Part shown: positions 45,552 through 53,765 of the stretch, piece by piece
How the letters are laid out: each line of letters opens with the position of its first letter
How positions within the stretch are numbered: position 1 is the stretch's first letter
Notes under the pieces: model-generated
The model's input: only the letters and a program-made list of their open reading frames with translations
The model's database searches: none
What the model was told of the DNA's origin: nothing
Position numbers and translations under genes: made by a program
Source of the DNA: an uncultured Bacteroides sp.
GTDB taxonomy: Bacteria > Bacteroidota > Bacteroidia > Bacteroidales > Bacteroidaceae
Length of the DNA: 64,000 nucleotides
Direction: 5' to 3'
NCBI GenBank assembly: GCA_900555635.1
Contig: USLU01000022.1
Span: 1 to 64,000, forward strand

Positions 45552-46910
45552 TTACAGGCTAAAACCTTTGCTCCTTTTCTGCCCCTCTTTCGGTTGTATC
45601 CTTTGATAGAGTTTGCTAAACTGCTCCCTGAACCAATCGGATACATTTTTTTGATTGATGATTAGCATTAATTTGTTCTTTCCAACAGTTGAATCTGTTA
45701 CTATTTGTGCAGTCACCTTATCCGTTGCGAAATTCCGTTTGTACTCTTCGGAATAGAGTGTGCCGTTATGCTCTATCTTTTCCCCTAACATCAGTTTTGC
45801 TGTTTGTTCAGTTGAGAAACCGACAATATGACATAGCCTTTCCATTCGGAAAAGTTCTTTTAGTAGTGGAAGCCACGCACAAGCCTTTTTAATCATCTGT
45901 GACAGCCGTGATATCTCCTTTCGGGCTTCGTCTAGTTCCTTGATATGCTTACCCTGCGCTTTCATCAATTCCCTGCTGTGCTGTTCCCGTTGCTCTTGCA
46001 TCATAATTTGCAATCTTTCGATGATTTCGTCACGAGTGGCAACTTCCTCATATAACTGCCTGTTCTCCTGTTTCAACTCCTTAATTTCACCACTCCCTAA
46101 AAAAGAACCCACCTTTGCTATAATGGCGGTTTTCGCTTCGGTCTTAACGGCTTCCAGCTTGTCGGTCTTGATTTCTTTCTTAACCTGCTTTAGCTGTTTT
46201 TCCGCTTCGTCCTTCTCACTTTGGAGTTGCTGCACGTCTGTTTCGAGTTCTCCCGTCTGCCGTTTCAAATCACGGTAATATTGGGCAGTGGTGACGTGCC
46301 TTGCTTCCGAACCACGCACACCACGCTGCAACCCGTATTTATCCATGATTTTGGCGTAGTCGTCATGGTAGCCTATCAACTTGTCACGGTTCAATACATC
46401 ATCAGCACATAGCCGGGCTGCATTCGTTTTCTTTCGGTAGGAACGCTTACCCTCCGTTTGCTTCTGTTTTGCTTTCCTGCGCTCTCCCGTTACTATCGGT
46501 ACGATGGTAGCGTGTATGTGAGGTGTGGTTTCGTCCATGTGCAGAACTGCTGAAACGGTATTCTCCCGTCCGAAAGTCTTGTGCAACCATTCCATACTGT
46601 CGTTACACCATTCGTCCATACGCCCGTCTTGCTGTATCTTCATCATATCCTCGTGTGTTCCCGACATCATAACACGGATAGCCCTTACTTGGTCGGGGGT
46701 AATCTTCCGTTTGATGCCTGCCGACTTGATACGATGTGCTATCGCTTCATCACGTACCGTCACACCTTCGGGAAGTCCCACCAGTTCCCGATTGAGATGT
46801 GTACGTGTAGGATCCACATTCGGAGCTATCACCCTGCGCTCGATATGGTCGGACATACGAGCGTCGGATGCTCCCTTTGCTTTCTTGAAATCAAGGGTGA
46901 AATATCCCAT
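45552..46910 (-). CDS. MobV-family (Mob/Pre) relaxase
   Basis: 452 aa from ATG 46910 (MGYFTLDFKKAKGAS); the frame is open for 24 more residues upstream but those do not look like the family start. The MobV catalytic region is VLHMDETTPHIHATIVPI, the HxDExxPHxH metal/active-site signature, and RxxNREL-like THLNRELVG lies upstream. A long coiled-coil (about 230-350) follows. It nicks oriT and leads the strand during mobilization. The candidate oriT lies directly upstream at 46982-47053. Confidence 0.93.
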   Translation of the reverse strand: MGYFTLDFKKAKGASDARMSDHIERRVIAPNVDPTRTHLNRELVGLPEGVTVRDEAIAHRIKSAGIKRKITPDQVRAIRVMMSGTHEDMMKIQQDGRMDEWCNDSMEWLHKTFGRENTVSAVLHMDETTPHIHATIVPIVTGERRKAKQKQTEGKRSYRKKTNAARLCADDVLNRDKLIGYHDDYAKIMDKYGLQRGVRGSEARHVTTAQYYRDLKRQTGELETDVQQLQSEKDEAEKQLKQVKKEIKTDKLEAVKTEAKTAIIAKVGSFLGSGEIKELKQENRQLYEEVATRDEIIERLQIMMQEQREQHSRELMKAQGKHIKELDEARKEISRLSQMIKKACAWLPLLKELFRMERLCHIVGFSTEQTAKLMLGEKIEHNGTLYSEEYKRNFATDKVTAQIVTDSTVGKNKLMLIINQKNVSDWFREQFSKLYQRIQPKEGQKRSKGFSL

Positions 46911-46981
46911 ATTGAATATTGGTTTTTCGTTAGACAATTCCGCTTGCCTTACACATTCGCCGCATGGCTCACGGGGTTTCA

Positions 46982-47053
46982 AAAGGGGCGATGCCCCTTT
47001 GCTCGATAGGGTGTTTTTAGCGGTGCTTGCACTGCGTGAAGAAAACGCCCTAT
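46982..47053. other. Candidate oriT with two hairpins upstream of the relaxase
   Basis: AAAGGGGC/GCCCCTTT (46982-46989 with 46993-47000) forms a tight 8-bp hairpin. Next, 47006-47017 pairs with 47042-47053 over 12 bp (one G-T) around a loop that itself contains a GCGGTGC/GCACTGC dyad. Position just upstream of mobV and stacked inverted repeats are typical of an oriT; the nick site cannot be placed from sequence. Confidence 0.5.
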
Positions 47054-47101
47054 TAAGCTATGGCTTTTCTTACTCAAAAGCCTGTGGAAAGCGTGCGGTA
47101 A

Positions 47102-48088
47102 CTACATTCTGAACCCTCTGCTTTTCTTTTTGGCTGGTTGTTGTTCCTGCCTGTCGGCTTGTTTGACTGTCTGTGATTGTTTGGTCTGCTGTGTCAAGTC
47201 TGCCGACTGTATCAACCGTTTTCCACACAAATAATCATTCAAATCTTTATAGCCACTATAAATGCGTGAGGAATCACGGACACGGAAACTGTACTCTTTA
47301 TAAAGTTCCTGTACGGCTCTTCTCCCTGCCGTATCATTGTCGAAAAAACAATGTATTTTCTCATAATTCCCCAACGGGTACAAGGCTTTGGAAAGATTGG
47401 AAACGGAGTTCAGAATAAGATAGTCCTGCTTGTCGAAGTCGGGATAATCAGGACAATTTTTCTGTCGCAAGGTCAGAAAAGAAAGATAGTCCATAAACCC
47501 CTCGAACACATAGCAGGTTTCTTTAGGTTCTCCAGTCTGCCGTATATGGGTGATGTCTTTAGGAGCTATGCAGCCTTTAAAATATTTATTGCGTACCTCA
47601 TAACCTCCCGATGCATTAGGAAAGCCGATGGCAAAGTTCCATTTACCGTTAAGCGAGAAACGGACTTCCATACATTCTTTTTTCGCAAGTGCTGTATTTA
47701 TGCCTCTATCCTGCAAGTATGCAAACAAGGCAGGAGAAGAAAGCGGTACTGTTTCCAAATGTTGGAAACTCGGTTGTGTTGATGACTGCTGGCAAAAGGA
47801 AAAAGAAACGGGACGGATAGAGGGGCTTTGCTCCGCTATACGGTCTAAAAGGTAAGGTAAACTGTCGGATGCATAAAGTTCCTGTGCCAATGCAAGGATG
47901 TTGCCGCCTTTACCGGCTCCAAAGTCGTACCATAAATTGCGGTCTGTGTTCACTTTGAAAGAAGGCTCTTGTTCCTCTCTCAACGGTGATTTATACCAAA
48001 GACTATTACCCTGTTGCTTTATTGGATTATAGCCTAAACTGTGCAGATAGTCTGCCAACTTTATATTTTTGGATTCTTCGATTGTCAT
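47102..48088 (-). CDS. CHC2/Toprim primase of the mobile element
   Basis: 328 aa. The N-terminal region (LADYLHSLGYNPIKQQGNSL then YKSPLREEQEPSFKVN) is the zinc-finger-like CHC2 fold, though with few cysteines. A Toprim domain follows with YVFEGFMDYLSFLTL and HCFFDNDTAGRRAVQELY, which carry the acidic metal ligands. It probably primes replication of the excised element or the transferred strand, as in NBU and Tn4555-like elements. The C-terminal 40 residues are Gln/Lys-rich. It is 155 nt downstream of the RepA gene. Confidence 0.88.
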   Translation of the reverse strand: MTIEESKNIKLADYLHSLGYNPIKQQGNSLWYKSPLREEQEPSFKVNTDRNLWYDFGAGKGGNILALAQELYASDSLPYLLDRIAEQSPSIRPVSFSFCQQSSTQPSFQHLETVPLSSPALFAYLQDRGINTALAKKECMEVRFSLNGKWNFAIGFPNASGGYEVRNKYFKGCIAPKDITHIRQTGEPKETCYVFEGFMDYLSFLTLRQKNCPDYPDFDKQDYLILNSVSNLSKALYPLGNYEKIHCFFDNDTAGRRAVQELYKEYSFRVRDSSRIYSGYKDLNDYLCGKRLIQSADLTQQTKQSQTVKQADRQEQQPAKKKSRGFRM

Positions 48089-48128
48089 AATCTGAATGTA
48101 TTGGTGAATGAATAATTGAATCAGTTCC

Positions 48129-48232
48129 GTTTAGTCCGCTATATATACACCCGAACTGTACTAAACTTATCTTGTACTTAATCGTACAATGAAAAGAAGT
48201 CCATTCCTTCTTTATATACACACGGACTAAAC
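48129..48232. repeat. GTTTAGTCCG iteron-like repeats between repA and primase
   Basis: GTTTAGTCCG (48129-48138), TATATATACAC, GTACTAAAC (48158-48166), and an inverted copy CGGACTAAAC (48223-48232) preceded by TATATACACA. With the copy at 43778-43820 this makes three GTTTAGTCCG units in the element, each next to a TATATA tract. They could be RepA-binding iterons or an operator. Confidence 0.55.
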
Positions 48233-48243
48233 CAAACTTGCTT

Positions 48244-49317
48244 TTAGTAGTGGAAATCAGAATTGAACTTGTAGCCTTTTCCCTCTTTTATTATCATGCG
48301 CTTGTTTACAAGGAATTTGTTCAAGTCCACGAGAATATTGCGCCCACGTTCAAAACCGATACTTGCGTAACCTTTTTTCAAGGCTGCGATAACATTGGGA
48401 TAGCCTTGTACTACATCCTTTCCAAATCCGTTTTCCAACGCTTCACGGTGCTGTTGCTCCGTAAGTTCCGTAAGCGGAAAGTTGCGGTTCTGCTTGGGTT
48501 GTTCAAAAACATAGTCTTTCACAACTTCGGGCAATGCAGTTTCATTAATGCGAAATGCAAACGGTTCAAAGTCCTTGTCCCGAATGTGCATCGCCTTTAC
48601 CTCGCTAATATCCACATCCTGCGTGCTTTTGGTTATCTGTAAAACGGTTTCAGCCTTGTTGTTAAGTTCCGTTCCTATATGCCCACGTGTATTATCATCC
48701 CCTTTATTCAAGTGTAGTACAGTGTGAATATGCAAATTATACTCACTTGACCACCGCATTAAAAGATTGATGAGGTCGGATGATTCGCTGGGGCTATTGA
48801 TGTCGTACATCAAATCACGGATGCCGTCTATAATGACAAGACCAATTCCCTCCATATTAGCAAGCATATAGTCTATTATCTGCTTTCGCTTGTCGGGTGT
48901 GTATTCCCTCAACACGACAAAGATAAAGTCCTCTCTATCCTTATCGGTAGGAAGTCCAGCCAAACGCATGATGCGTTCCATCACCTTATGGCAGTGGTAT
49001 TTGCTCTGCTCTGTGTCCACATATAGAATTTTACGTTTATTGTCAGGTAAGTATGCTGAATAGTGCAAAACTTCGTCATTCTTCAACGCTGCCGCCACAA
49101 TAGCGGAAATATTGAACGTCTTTTTACTTTTGGCTTTACCTGTGGATGCGCTAAAATTTCCCAATGTACCGATAGTAGAACCATTTACCCAAAGGATTTC
49201 GGGCGGTACATCGTAGGTGTCAGTAATCTTTAAATGAATAGTTTTCCATAGGACTGCAAAATCTTCTCTTGTCATTGCAGCTTCTTTCTTATTTTCCGTC
49301 ACTTTCTTGTTTTCCAT
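48244..49317 (-). CDS. RepA-type RecA-fold ATPase/helicase
   Basis: 357 aa. The Walker A-like segment is NFSASTGKAKSKKTFNIS (about 53-70), the Walker B is GLVIIDGIRDLMYD, and sensor-like HTVLHLNKGDDNTRGHIGTE follows, as in RSF1010 RepA-like and KaiC/DnaB-type ATPases. A C-terminal winged-helix-like part (residues 290-357) may bind DNA. It probably drives replication of the excised circle with the primase. It starts 4 nt downstream of the excisionase-like gene. Confidence 0.85.
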   Translation of the reverse strand: MENKKVTENKKEAAMTREDFAVLWKTIHLKITDTYDVPPEILWVNGSTIGTLGNFSASTGKAKSKKTFNISAIVAAALKNDEVLHYSAYLPDNKRKILYVDTEQSKYHCHKVMERIMRLAGLPTDKDREDFIFVVLREYTPDKRKQIIDYMLANMEGIGLVIIDGIRDLMYDINSPSESSDLINLLMRWSSEYNLHIHTVLHLNKGDDNTRGHIGTELNNKAETVLQITKSTQDVDISEVKAMHIRDKDFEPFAFRINETALPEVVKDYVFEQPKQNRNFPLTELTEQQHREALENGFGKDVVQGYPNVIAALKKGYASIGFERGRNILVDLNKFLVNKRMIIKEGKGYKFNSDFHY

Positions 49318-49321
49318 AGCT

Positions 49322-49615
49322 TTACTTCTTTAAAGGACGGTTACTACTAAGGATATACTTCTGCGCTTCCTGCTCTATCTGCGCCTGTGTCTTGATGGGA
49401 TTTTGGCGTAGCCATGCCTCCAAATCTGCCCGTTCAAAAAACAGCATCTTACCCTGCGGTTTATAATGGGGTATCAAGTTACCCGAAGTCAGTTTGTACA
49501 GGTAGCTTTTGGAAAGATTAAGAAACTTGCTCGCTTCATCAAAGCTAAGCACATTCTTAGTTAAAAACAGCATCTGTTCGAGTTCCTCAACTCGCATCTC
49601 TAATGTCTTATCCAT
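49322..49615 (-). CDS. Excisionase-like helix-turn-helix protein
   Basis: 97 aa from ATG 49615 (MDKTLEMRVEELEQML); a 14-residue upstream extension is less likely. A short coiled-coil start is followed by a MerR/excisionase-type HTH, LSFDEASKFLNLSKSYLYKL, and the wing TSGNLIPHYKPQGKMLFFER. Such proteins in Bacteroides elements bend DNA for excision or regulate the rep genes. It is directly upstream of repA. Confidence 0.85.
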   Translation of the reverse strand: MDKTLEMRVEELEQMLFLTKNVLSFDEASKFLNLSKSYLYKLTSGNLIPHYKPQGKMLFFERADLEAWLRQNPIKTQAQIEQEAQKYILSSNRPLKK

Positions 49616-49744
49616 ATTGCTTTTTTGGATTAAGTGAAACAATATGAAGGTGCGCACCCTCGTTTTCTTTTCGTTAACGAGGGCAAAGGTATTGAGGATT
49701 AGCTTGATAGTGGATTAAGCTATGTTTGAGGTCTTAACCTATTC

Positions 49745-50674
49745 TTAAAGTCTTTTCAGTTGTTTGATATAGTTGTATATGGTTGCAAATCCTTTCTCAT
49801 GGGAGATGCCTTTCACGTAGTTGGTTGCTGTGGCTAAATCCCCTTGATTGAGATATTTATCCCTACTTTTGTCTTTGGAAAGAAATAGTTTATTGTTAGC
49901 AATGACCGATTGCCAATTAGCGGTAATCAAAGACCTACTACTTAATTCCGAAAAAAGGAAAGCTACATATCTATTATTATTTGACCTTAATATTGCATTA
50001 GGCTTACAGGAGAGTATCGCTTTCAAGTCATCAACAGTTACAGAAGCATTGAACATCTTAACCTCATTGATGCAATCCGCAATCAATTCTATCTGTTTGT
50101 CATTAAGAATTGAACCAAACGGATTTTCCGTTTCAGCAATAGGGGGTACGGCTTTTATCGGAAACTCGGTGTTTGTTGTCGGCTTCTGTTCTTCCTGTTC
50201 CTGCTTCGGTTGCGTTTCCGTCTGCGCTCTGTCCTCTTTCTTTTTTCGCAAGTATGCTGAATATCTTTCCAATACAACAACTCTAACTACTACGGAAAAA
50301 TAAGGCAGTTCTTCATCATAAACTGAATTGTCCTGTTCGTATCGGGAATAATTAAATGAAAGAGGAGAGAATAAAAGGTATTTTCTTTTTTCATCGGGCA
50401 TCAAGGCTTCATAAAAACCGCTTTCCCAAAAGAAATCGGGTATCGAGTAAAAATTTTGAATATCATCCAGTACGGAATAACGGATATAAAGTTGTGCCAA
50501 TTCATCTGTGGTACGAATGTACTCCTGCTGTTCCAGTTCATCAGCCTGTTCACGGTTCAAATATTCAGACTTCGCAACAATGCTATCCGTTATAATTTGA
50601 TAGGCATGATTTATACAACGGTTAAAGATCCCTTGTATATAGTTGAATTTTACTTTCAATTCCTCTTCTGTCAT
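49745..50674 (-). CDS. Element-encoded protein of unknown function, 309 aa
   Basis: From ATG 50674 (MTEEELKVKFNYIQG) the protein has 309 aa. I do not recognise it. The N-terminal half is helical and aromatic-rich, residues about 150-185 are a Gln/Glu/Lys/Thr linker (TETQPKQEQEEQKP), and the C-terminal third contains CINEVKMFNASVTVDDLKAI, resembling small helical DNA-binding or replication accessory units. It has no signal peptide or membrane segment. Proteins of this layout upstream of excisionase/RepA genes are common in Bacteroides mobilizable elements (recollection), so a role in element maintenance is the simplest guess. Confidence 0.65.
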   Translation of the reverse strand: MTEEELKVKFNYIQGIFNRCINHAYQIITDSIVAKSEYLNREQADELEQQEYIRTTDELAQLYIRYSVLDDIQNFYSIPDFFWESGFYEALMPDEKRKYLLFSPLSFNYSRYEQDNSVYDEELPYFSVVVRVVVLERYSAYLRKKKEDRAQTETQPKQEQEEQKPTTNTEFPIKAVPPIAETENPFGSILNDKQIELIADCINEVKMFNASVTVDDLKAILSCKPNAILRSNNNRYVAFLFSELSSRSLITANWQSVIANNKLFLSKDKSRDKYLNQGDLATATNYVKGISHEKGFATIYNYIKQLKRL

Positions 50675-50901
50675 AATTTTCTCAATAAGATATTGTGTAC
50701 CTTCACACAATTCAGAACAACACAGAAATTAATATATCAAGAAATCAAATTAACTAACATACAACCCCATCCATAAAAGGCTTCATCCTTGCACTAACAC
50801 GATACATTTTAAAAGTATTTTATCTACTTATATTCAATAACCTTGACAAAACATCTTTTCTGATATGCTCAATAACAATAATTTCATCATTAGAATTCTA
50901 T

Positions 50902-50949
50902 AAAAAATTCGTGCTATTTTTGAGTTATCAAAAAACAACACGATTTTTT
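50902..50949 (-). terminator. Probable terminator of the three-gene cassette
   Basis: AAAAAA-T-TCGTG (50902-50913) pairs with CACGATTTTTT (50939-50949) with one bulge. It is 28 nt after the stop of the DUF6941-like gene on the minus strand. The rest of the 303-nt gap 50675-50977 is AT-rich, with no gene seen. Confidence 0.4.
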
Positions 50950-50977
50950 TATAAATAGAAAAAGCCAAGCAGTATAA

Positions 50978-51370
50978 TTACTGTTTTACAGTCACAACAT
51001 ATAGTGTTGATTCTTTTACCAACTCACCTATTTCAAGAGTTACAACATACTTACCAGCAGATGGAATTAACAGATTATTTACATTAAAAATCAAGTTAAG
51101 ATTCCCCACCTCTGTTTGCAAATTACTATTATCAATGTCCATATTAAATGGATTAACAAGATATGCATCTTCATTCTCTTTTTTTATAGAGATTTTCAAC
51201 GTATGTTTACCCTTTTCCTGATTACCCATCACAATTCTAGCCACAATAGCTAACTCTGGGTGAGTAGCAGGAAATTGGATTGCAGAGATAGTATTGAAAG
51301 TACCAACAATAACTAACTTCCCTTGATATTCTTTTGCACTATCGCACAATGTGAAAATATCGACTATCAT
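50978..51370 (-). CDS. DUF6941-like small protein, third gene of the unknown cassette
   Basis: 130 aa. The start MIVDIFTLCDSAKEYQGKLV followed by GTFNTISAIQFPATHPELAI is the pattern of the DUF6941 family as I recall it. The rest is a predicted beta-sandwich (HTLKISIKKENEDAYLVN, then NLNLIFNVNNLLIPSAGKYV), like a ligand- or protein-binding domain. It has no signal peptide, so it is cytoplasmic. Function is unknown. The gene begins 2 nt after the middle gene ends. Confidence 0.7.
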   Translation of the reverse strand: MIVDIFTLCDSAKEYQGKLVIVGTFNTISAIQFPATHPELAIVARIVMGNQEKGKHTLKISIKKENEDAYLVNPFNMDIDNSNLQTEVGNLNLIFNVNNLLIPSAGKYVVTLEIGELVKESTLYVVTVKQ

Positions 51371-51372
51371 AA

Positions 51373-51810
51373 TTATTTATTTAATTGTTTCCTATTATTA
51401 CTATTCGCAGAAAGTCCAAGCAATTTGTTCAAATTCTGAAATGGATATTTGATTCTCCCAACAGTTCGCTTTTTAGTTGAGATGAGGCGACCTCCATGTG
51501 TAGAAGTTAAACCTTCTTGCTTTTCTACAGACAATTGACGTTTTACATCAACATATACAGTTATAGCGTCAGCTTTCAATTTGTCTCCAACTTCACCATG
51601 TATATTCAGTTCATCTCTTAATATTTTTTCTTCTTCAGAAAGTATCAAAGATTCCCTTACTTCTACACTGCTATTTCTGTCTAATTCATATACTAACATT
51701 TTTTTTTGAGTTATGGGATCTTCTCTTAAACCTTTACAGTCCTCCCTACGTGTATAAATCTCACATTTCTGACCTTCCACAGTATCTCCTGTATCTATAT
51801 ATTCCGCCAT
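51373..51810 (-). CDS. Unknown protein, middle gene of the cassette
   Basis: 145 aa, family not recognised. It is charged and contains no signal peptide or membrane segment. Residues 1-35 hold two Cys (GQKCEIYTRREDCKGLRED). The middle (SSVEVRESLILSEEEKILRD) looks like a helix, and the C-terminal basic tail (STKKRTVGRIKYPFQNLNKL) could bind nucleic acid. It sits with 2-nt gaps to both neighbours, so the three proteins are probably made together. Confidence 0.6.
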   Translation of the reverse strand: MAEYIDTGDTVEGQKCEIYTRREDCKGLREDPITQKKMLVYELDRNSSVEVRESLILSEEEKILRDELNIHGEVGDKLKADAITVYVDVKRQLSVEKQEGLTSTHGGRLISTKKRTVGRIKYPFQNLNKLLGLSANSNNRKQLNK

Positions 51811-51812
51811 TC

Positions 51813-52250
51813 TTAATCGTTTTTCGCTATATATTTGTGAACAGATTTATCATTAAAAGAGAATAAAGCCATAAAATCATCTGTTGTCTCTACATTTTTG
51901 AGCTTAGGAGTAACTTGCAAGGCAAATTCAATTTCAGTCAAATCTGCATCAACTCCAGCAGGAACAACATAATCATCTTCATTTTTATCTATTTCTTCAT
52001 CAAAATCATCATCAGAAATATCACCTCTCAGTAGAGAACTATATAATTTAAAATAGTTCCGTTCTCTTGTTCTATTATTTATTGCCCTAACATACAGGTC
52101 TTCAAGTCGATTATCCTGCCCTATTAACGTTCGAGTAAATGCACTTGTAGTAGCAGCACCAGCAAAAACTGTAATATCCTGTCTTACAATAGCAGTAGCA
52201 GTTATGCCATCTCCCTGTATGTATAATTGAGTATTTTTATCCATCTCCAT
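51813..52250 (-). CDS. Unknown protein, first gene of the cassette
   Basis: 145 aa, family not recognised. A Thr/Ala-rich N-terminal half (GDGITATAIVRQDITVFAGA) is followed by NRTRERNYFKLYSSLLRGDI, an acidic segment (SDDDFDEEIDKNEDDY) and a C-terminal helix. A start two codons downstream (MDKNTQ) is equally possible. It lies 143 nt downstream of the integrase gene and could be transcribed with it or from its own promoter in that AT-rich gap. Confidence 0.6.
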   Translation of the reverse strand: MEMDKNTQLYIQGDGITATAIVRQDITVFAGAATTSAFTRTLIGQDNRLEDLYVRAINNRTRERNYFKLYSSLLRGDISDDDFDEEIDKNEDDYVVPAGVDADLTEIEFALQVTPKLKNVETTDDFMALFSFNDKSVHKYIAKND

Positions 52251-52393
52251 AACATTTAAGTATTATAGTCTGCTGCAAATATAATAATATTGCACACAAA
52301 AAGTTCAAAAAAAGACATCTTTTATAATGCAACATTTTTTTTTGAAGCAATTTAGCATACAAAACAGCAACAACACACATACTACTATTAAGA

Positions 52394-53587
52394 TTAGTCC
52401 ATTAAATTAGGTATCAGTTTTATTGCTTCCTCTTTCTTCTTGTCAACTATCTTTGCATATATTTGAGTAGTCGCAATGTTTTTATGCCCCAACAGCTTAC
52501 TAACCGTATATAAATCAGCCCCTAATGTTAGCATCATAGTTGCATGGGTATGGCGTGCTACGTGAAACGAGATATGCTTAATAACCCCTGCATCTTTCGC
52601 CCATTTTTGAAGTATTTTATTTATAGTCCCCTCATGCGTCAAAGGAAAAATCAAATCATCGCCTTTTGCTTCATTTTGTTGCGGCAGCCACTTTAACGCT
52701 TCATCGGATATAGGTAGATAAAGCGGTTCTTTGGTTTTCTGCATCTTGATTTCAATTCTTATTCTCTCACCGCTTTTCTGCAAATCGTTCCACTTCAAAT
52801 TTCTTATATCGCTAACACGCAGCCCACACAAACAACTGAAAAGAAAGGCTTGTTTCATTATCTCATATTTGCACTCTGTACCGATAAGTAGTTTCAACTC
52901 ATCTATTGTCAAATACTCCCTGCGGCTGACTTCCGCTTTTACCTTACTGGCAAAATCAAACTCTTTTGTAGGATTCACCGTAATAATTCCCTCTTTATAG
53001 GCTCTATTTATAGCGGTACGCAGCACTCCATAGTAAGCAATAACGGAATTATTACTTAATACGCCCCCAGCCTTTAACAAACCAAACTTGCTTGCTTTCT
53101 TCGCTTGTTTCAAGAAATCCACAAAGCTATTTAAGAAGTCCTTATCTATATCACGAAAAGCGATATAATCCCCTCTGAACAACTTTAGTTCACGGATGGT
53201 ATTACCAACAGTCTTTTCGTAATTCAAGCTGCCACGTTCTTTAGATTGGCTTCTCATGTTCACTAAATAATCAATCACATTCGCTTTTGACTTATTAGTG
53301 TTCTGAAAGCCATGTGCATCATTTTGCAACTCTACTATCCGCTTGCTTTGAATGGCTTTTGCAAGAGCCAACGTAGCTTCGTTCTTCGCCTTATCCTCTC
53401 TTGTCTTCTCGGGTATAAGGTATAATTTCAAAAATTCATACTGCCGTTTACCGCCAACATAATTTTCTTTTCTAATAACATCACCAGTATAGTAATCCAA
53501 ATAAATAGACTGGTTACCATTAGCAAGCTGCTTGAATCTAATCCTTACGGGTTCTTTCAATTTAACTTCTTGTTTTTTCTTCGCCAT
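52394..53587 (-). CDS. Tyrosine recombinase (integrase) of the element
   Basis: 397 aa. It has an N-terminal arm-binding part, a SAM-like core-binding domain (about 105-200) and a catalytic domain with the R-H-x-x-R-H-Y set: Arg in CGLRVSDIRNLKW, HxxR in SFHVARHTHATMML, His in LLGHKNIATTQ and the nucleophile Tyr in IYAKIV. This is the Bacteroides mobile-element integrase type. It catalyses recombination between the att sites at 43517 and 53794. It is transcribed away from the right end, whose core lies 206 bp upstream. Confidence 0.95.
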   Translation of the reverse strand: MAKKKQEVKLKEPVRIRFKQLANGNQSIYLDYYTGDVIRKENYVGGKRQYEFLKLYLIPEKTREDKAKNEATLALAKAIQSKRIVELQNDAHGFQNTNKSKANVIDYLVNMRSQSKERGSLNYEKTVGNTIRELKLFRGDYIAFRDIDKDFLNSFVDFLKQAKKASKFGLLKAGGVLSNNSVIAYYGVLRTAINRAYKEGIITVNPTKEFDFASKVKAEVSRREYLTIDELKLLIGTECKYEIMKQAFLFSCLCGLRVSDIRNLKWNDLQKSGERIRIEIKMQKTKEPLYLPISDEALKWLPQQNEAKGDDLIFPLTHEGTINKILQKWAKDAGVIKHISFHVARHTHATMMLTLGADLYTVSKLLGHKNIATTQIYAKIVDKKKEEAIKLIPNLMD

Positions 53588-53651
53588 AATTATGTTCTTA
53601 TTTTGTTACCGATACAAATATAGCGATTTGTTTTGTTACTCCAATGAATAC

Positions 53652-53673
53652 GGGTAACAAAATAGTAACAAAA
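53652..53673. repeat. Right arm-type repeat (22 bp)
   Basis: This is an exact copy of 43618-43639 (two GTAACAAAA units), 120 bp inside the right core site and upstream of the integrase gene. Two inverted TTTTGTTAC units lie at 53611-53619 and 53631-53639. These are likely arm sites and may also let the integrase repress its own promoter. Confidence 0.65.
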
Positions 53674-53765
53674 TGAAGGCATTTATTAGACTAAACAAGA
53701 AAACAAGGGAAATAAAGGAAATTACACTAAATAAACATAAAACATTTAATATCAATATCTTATAT

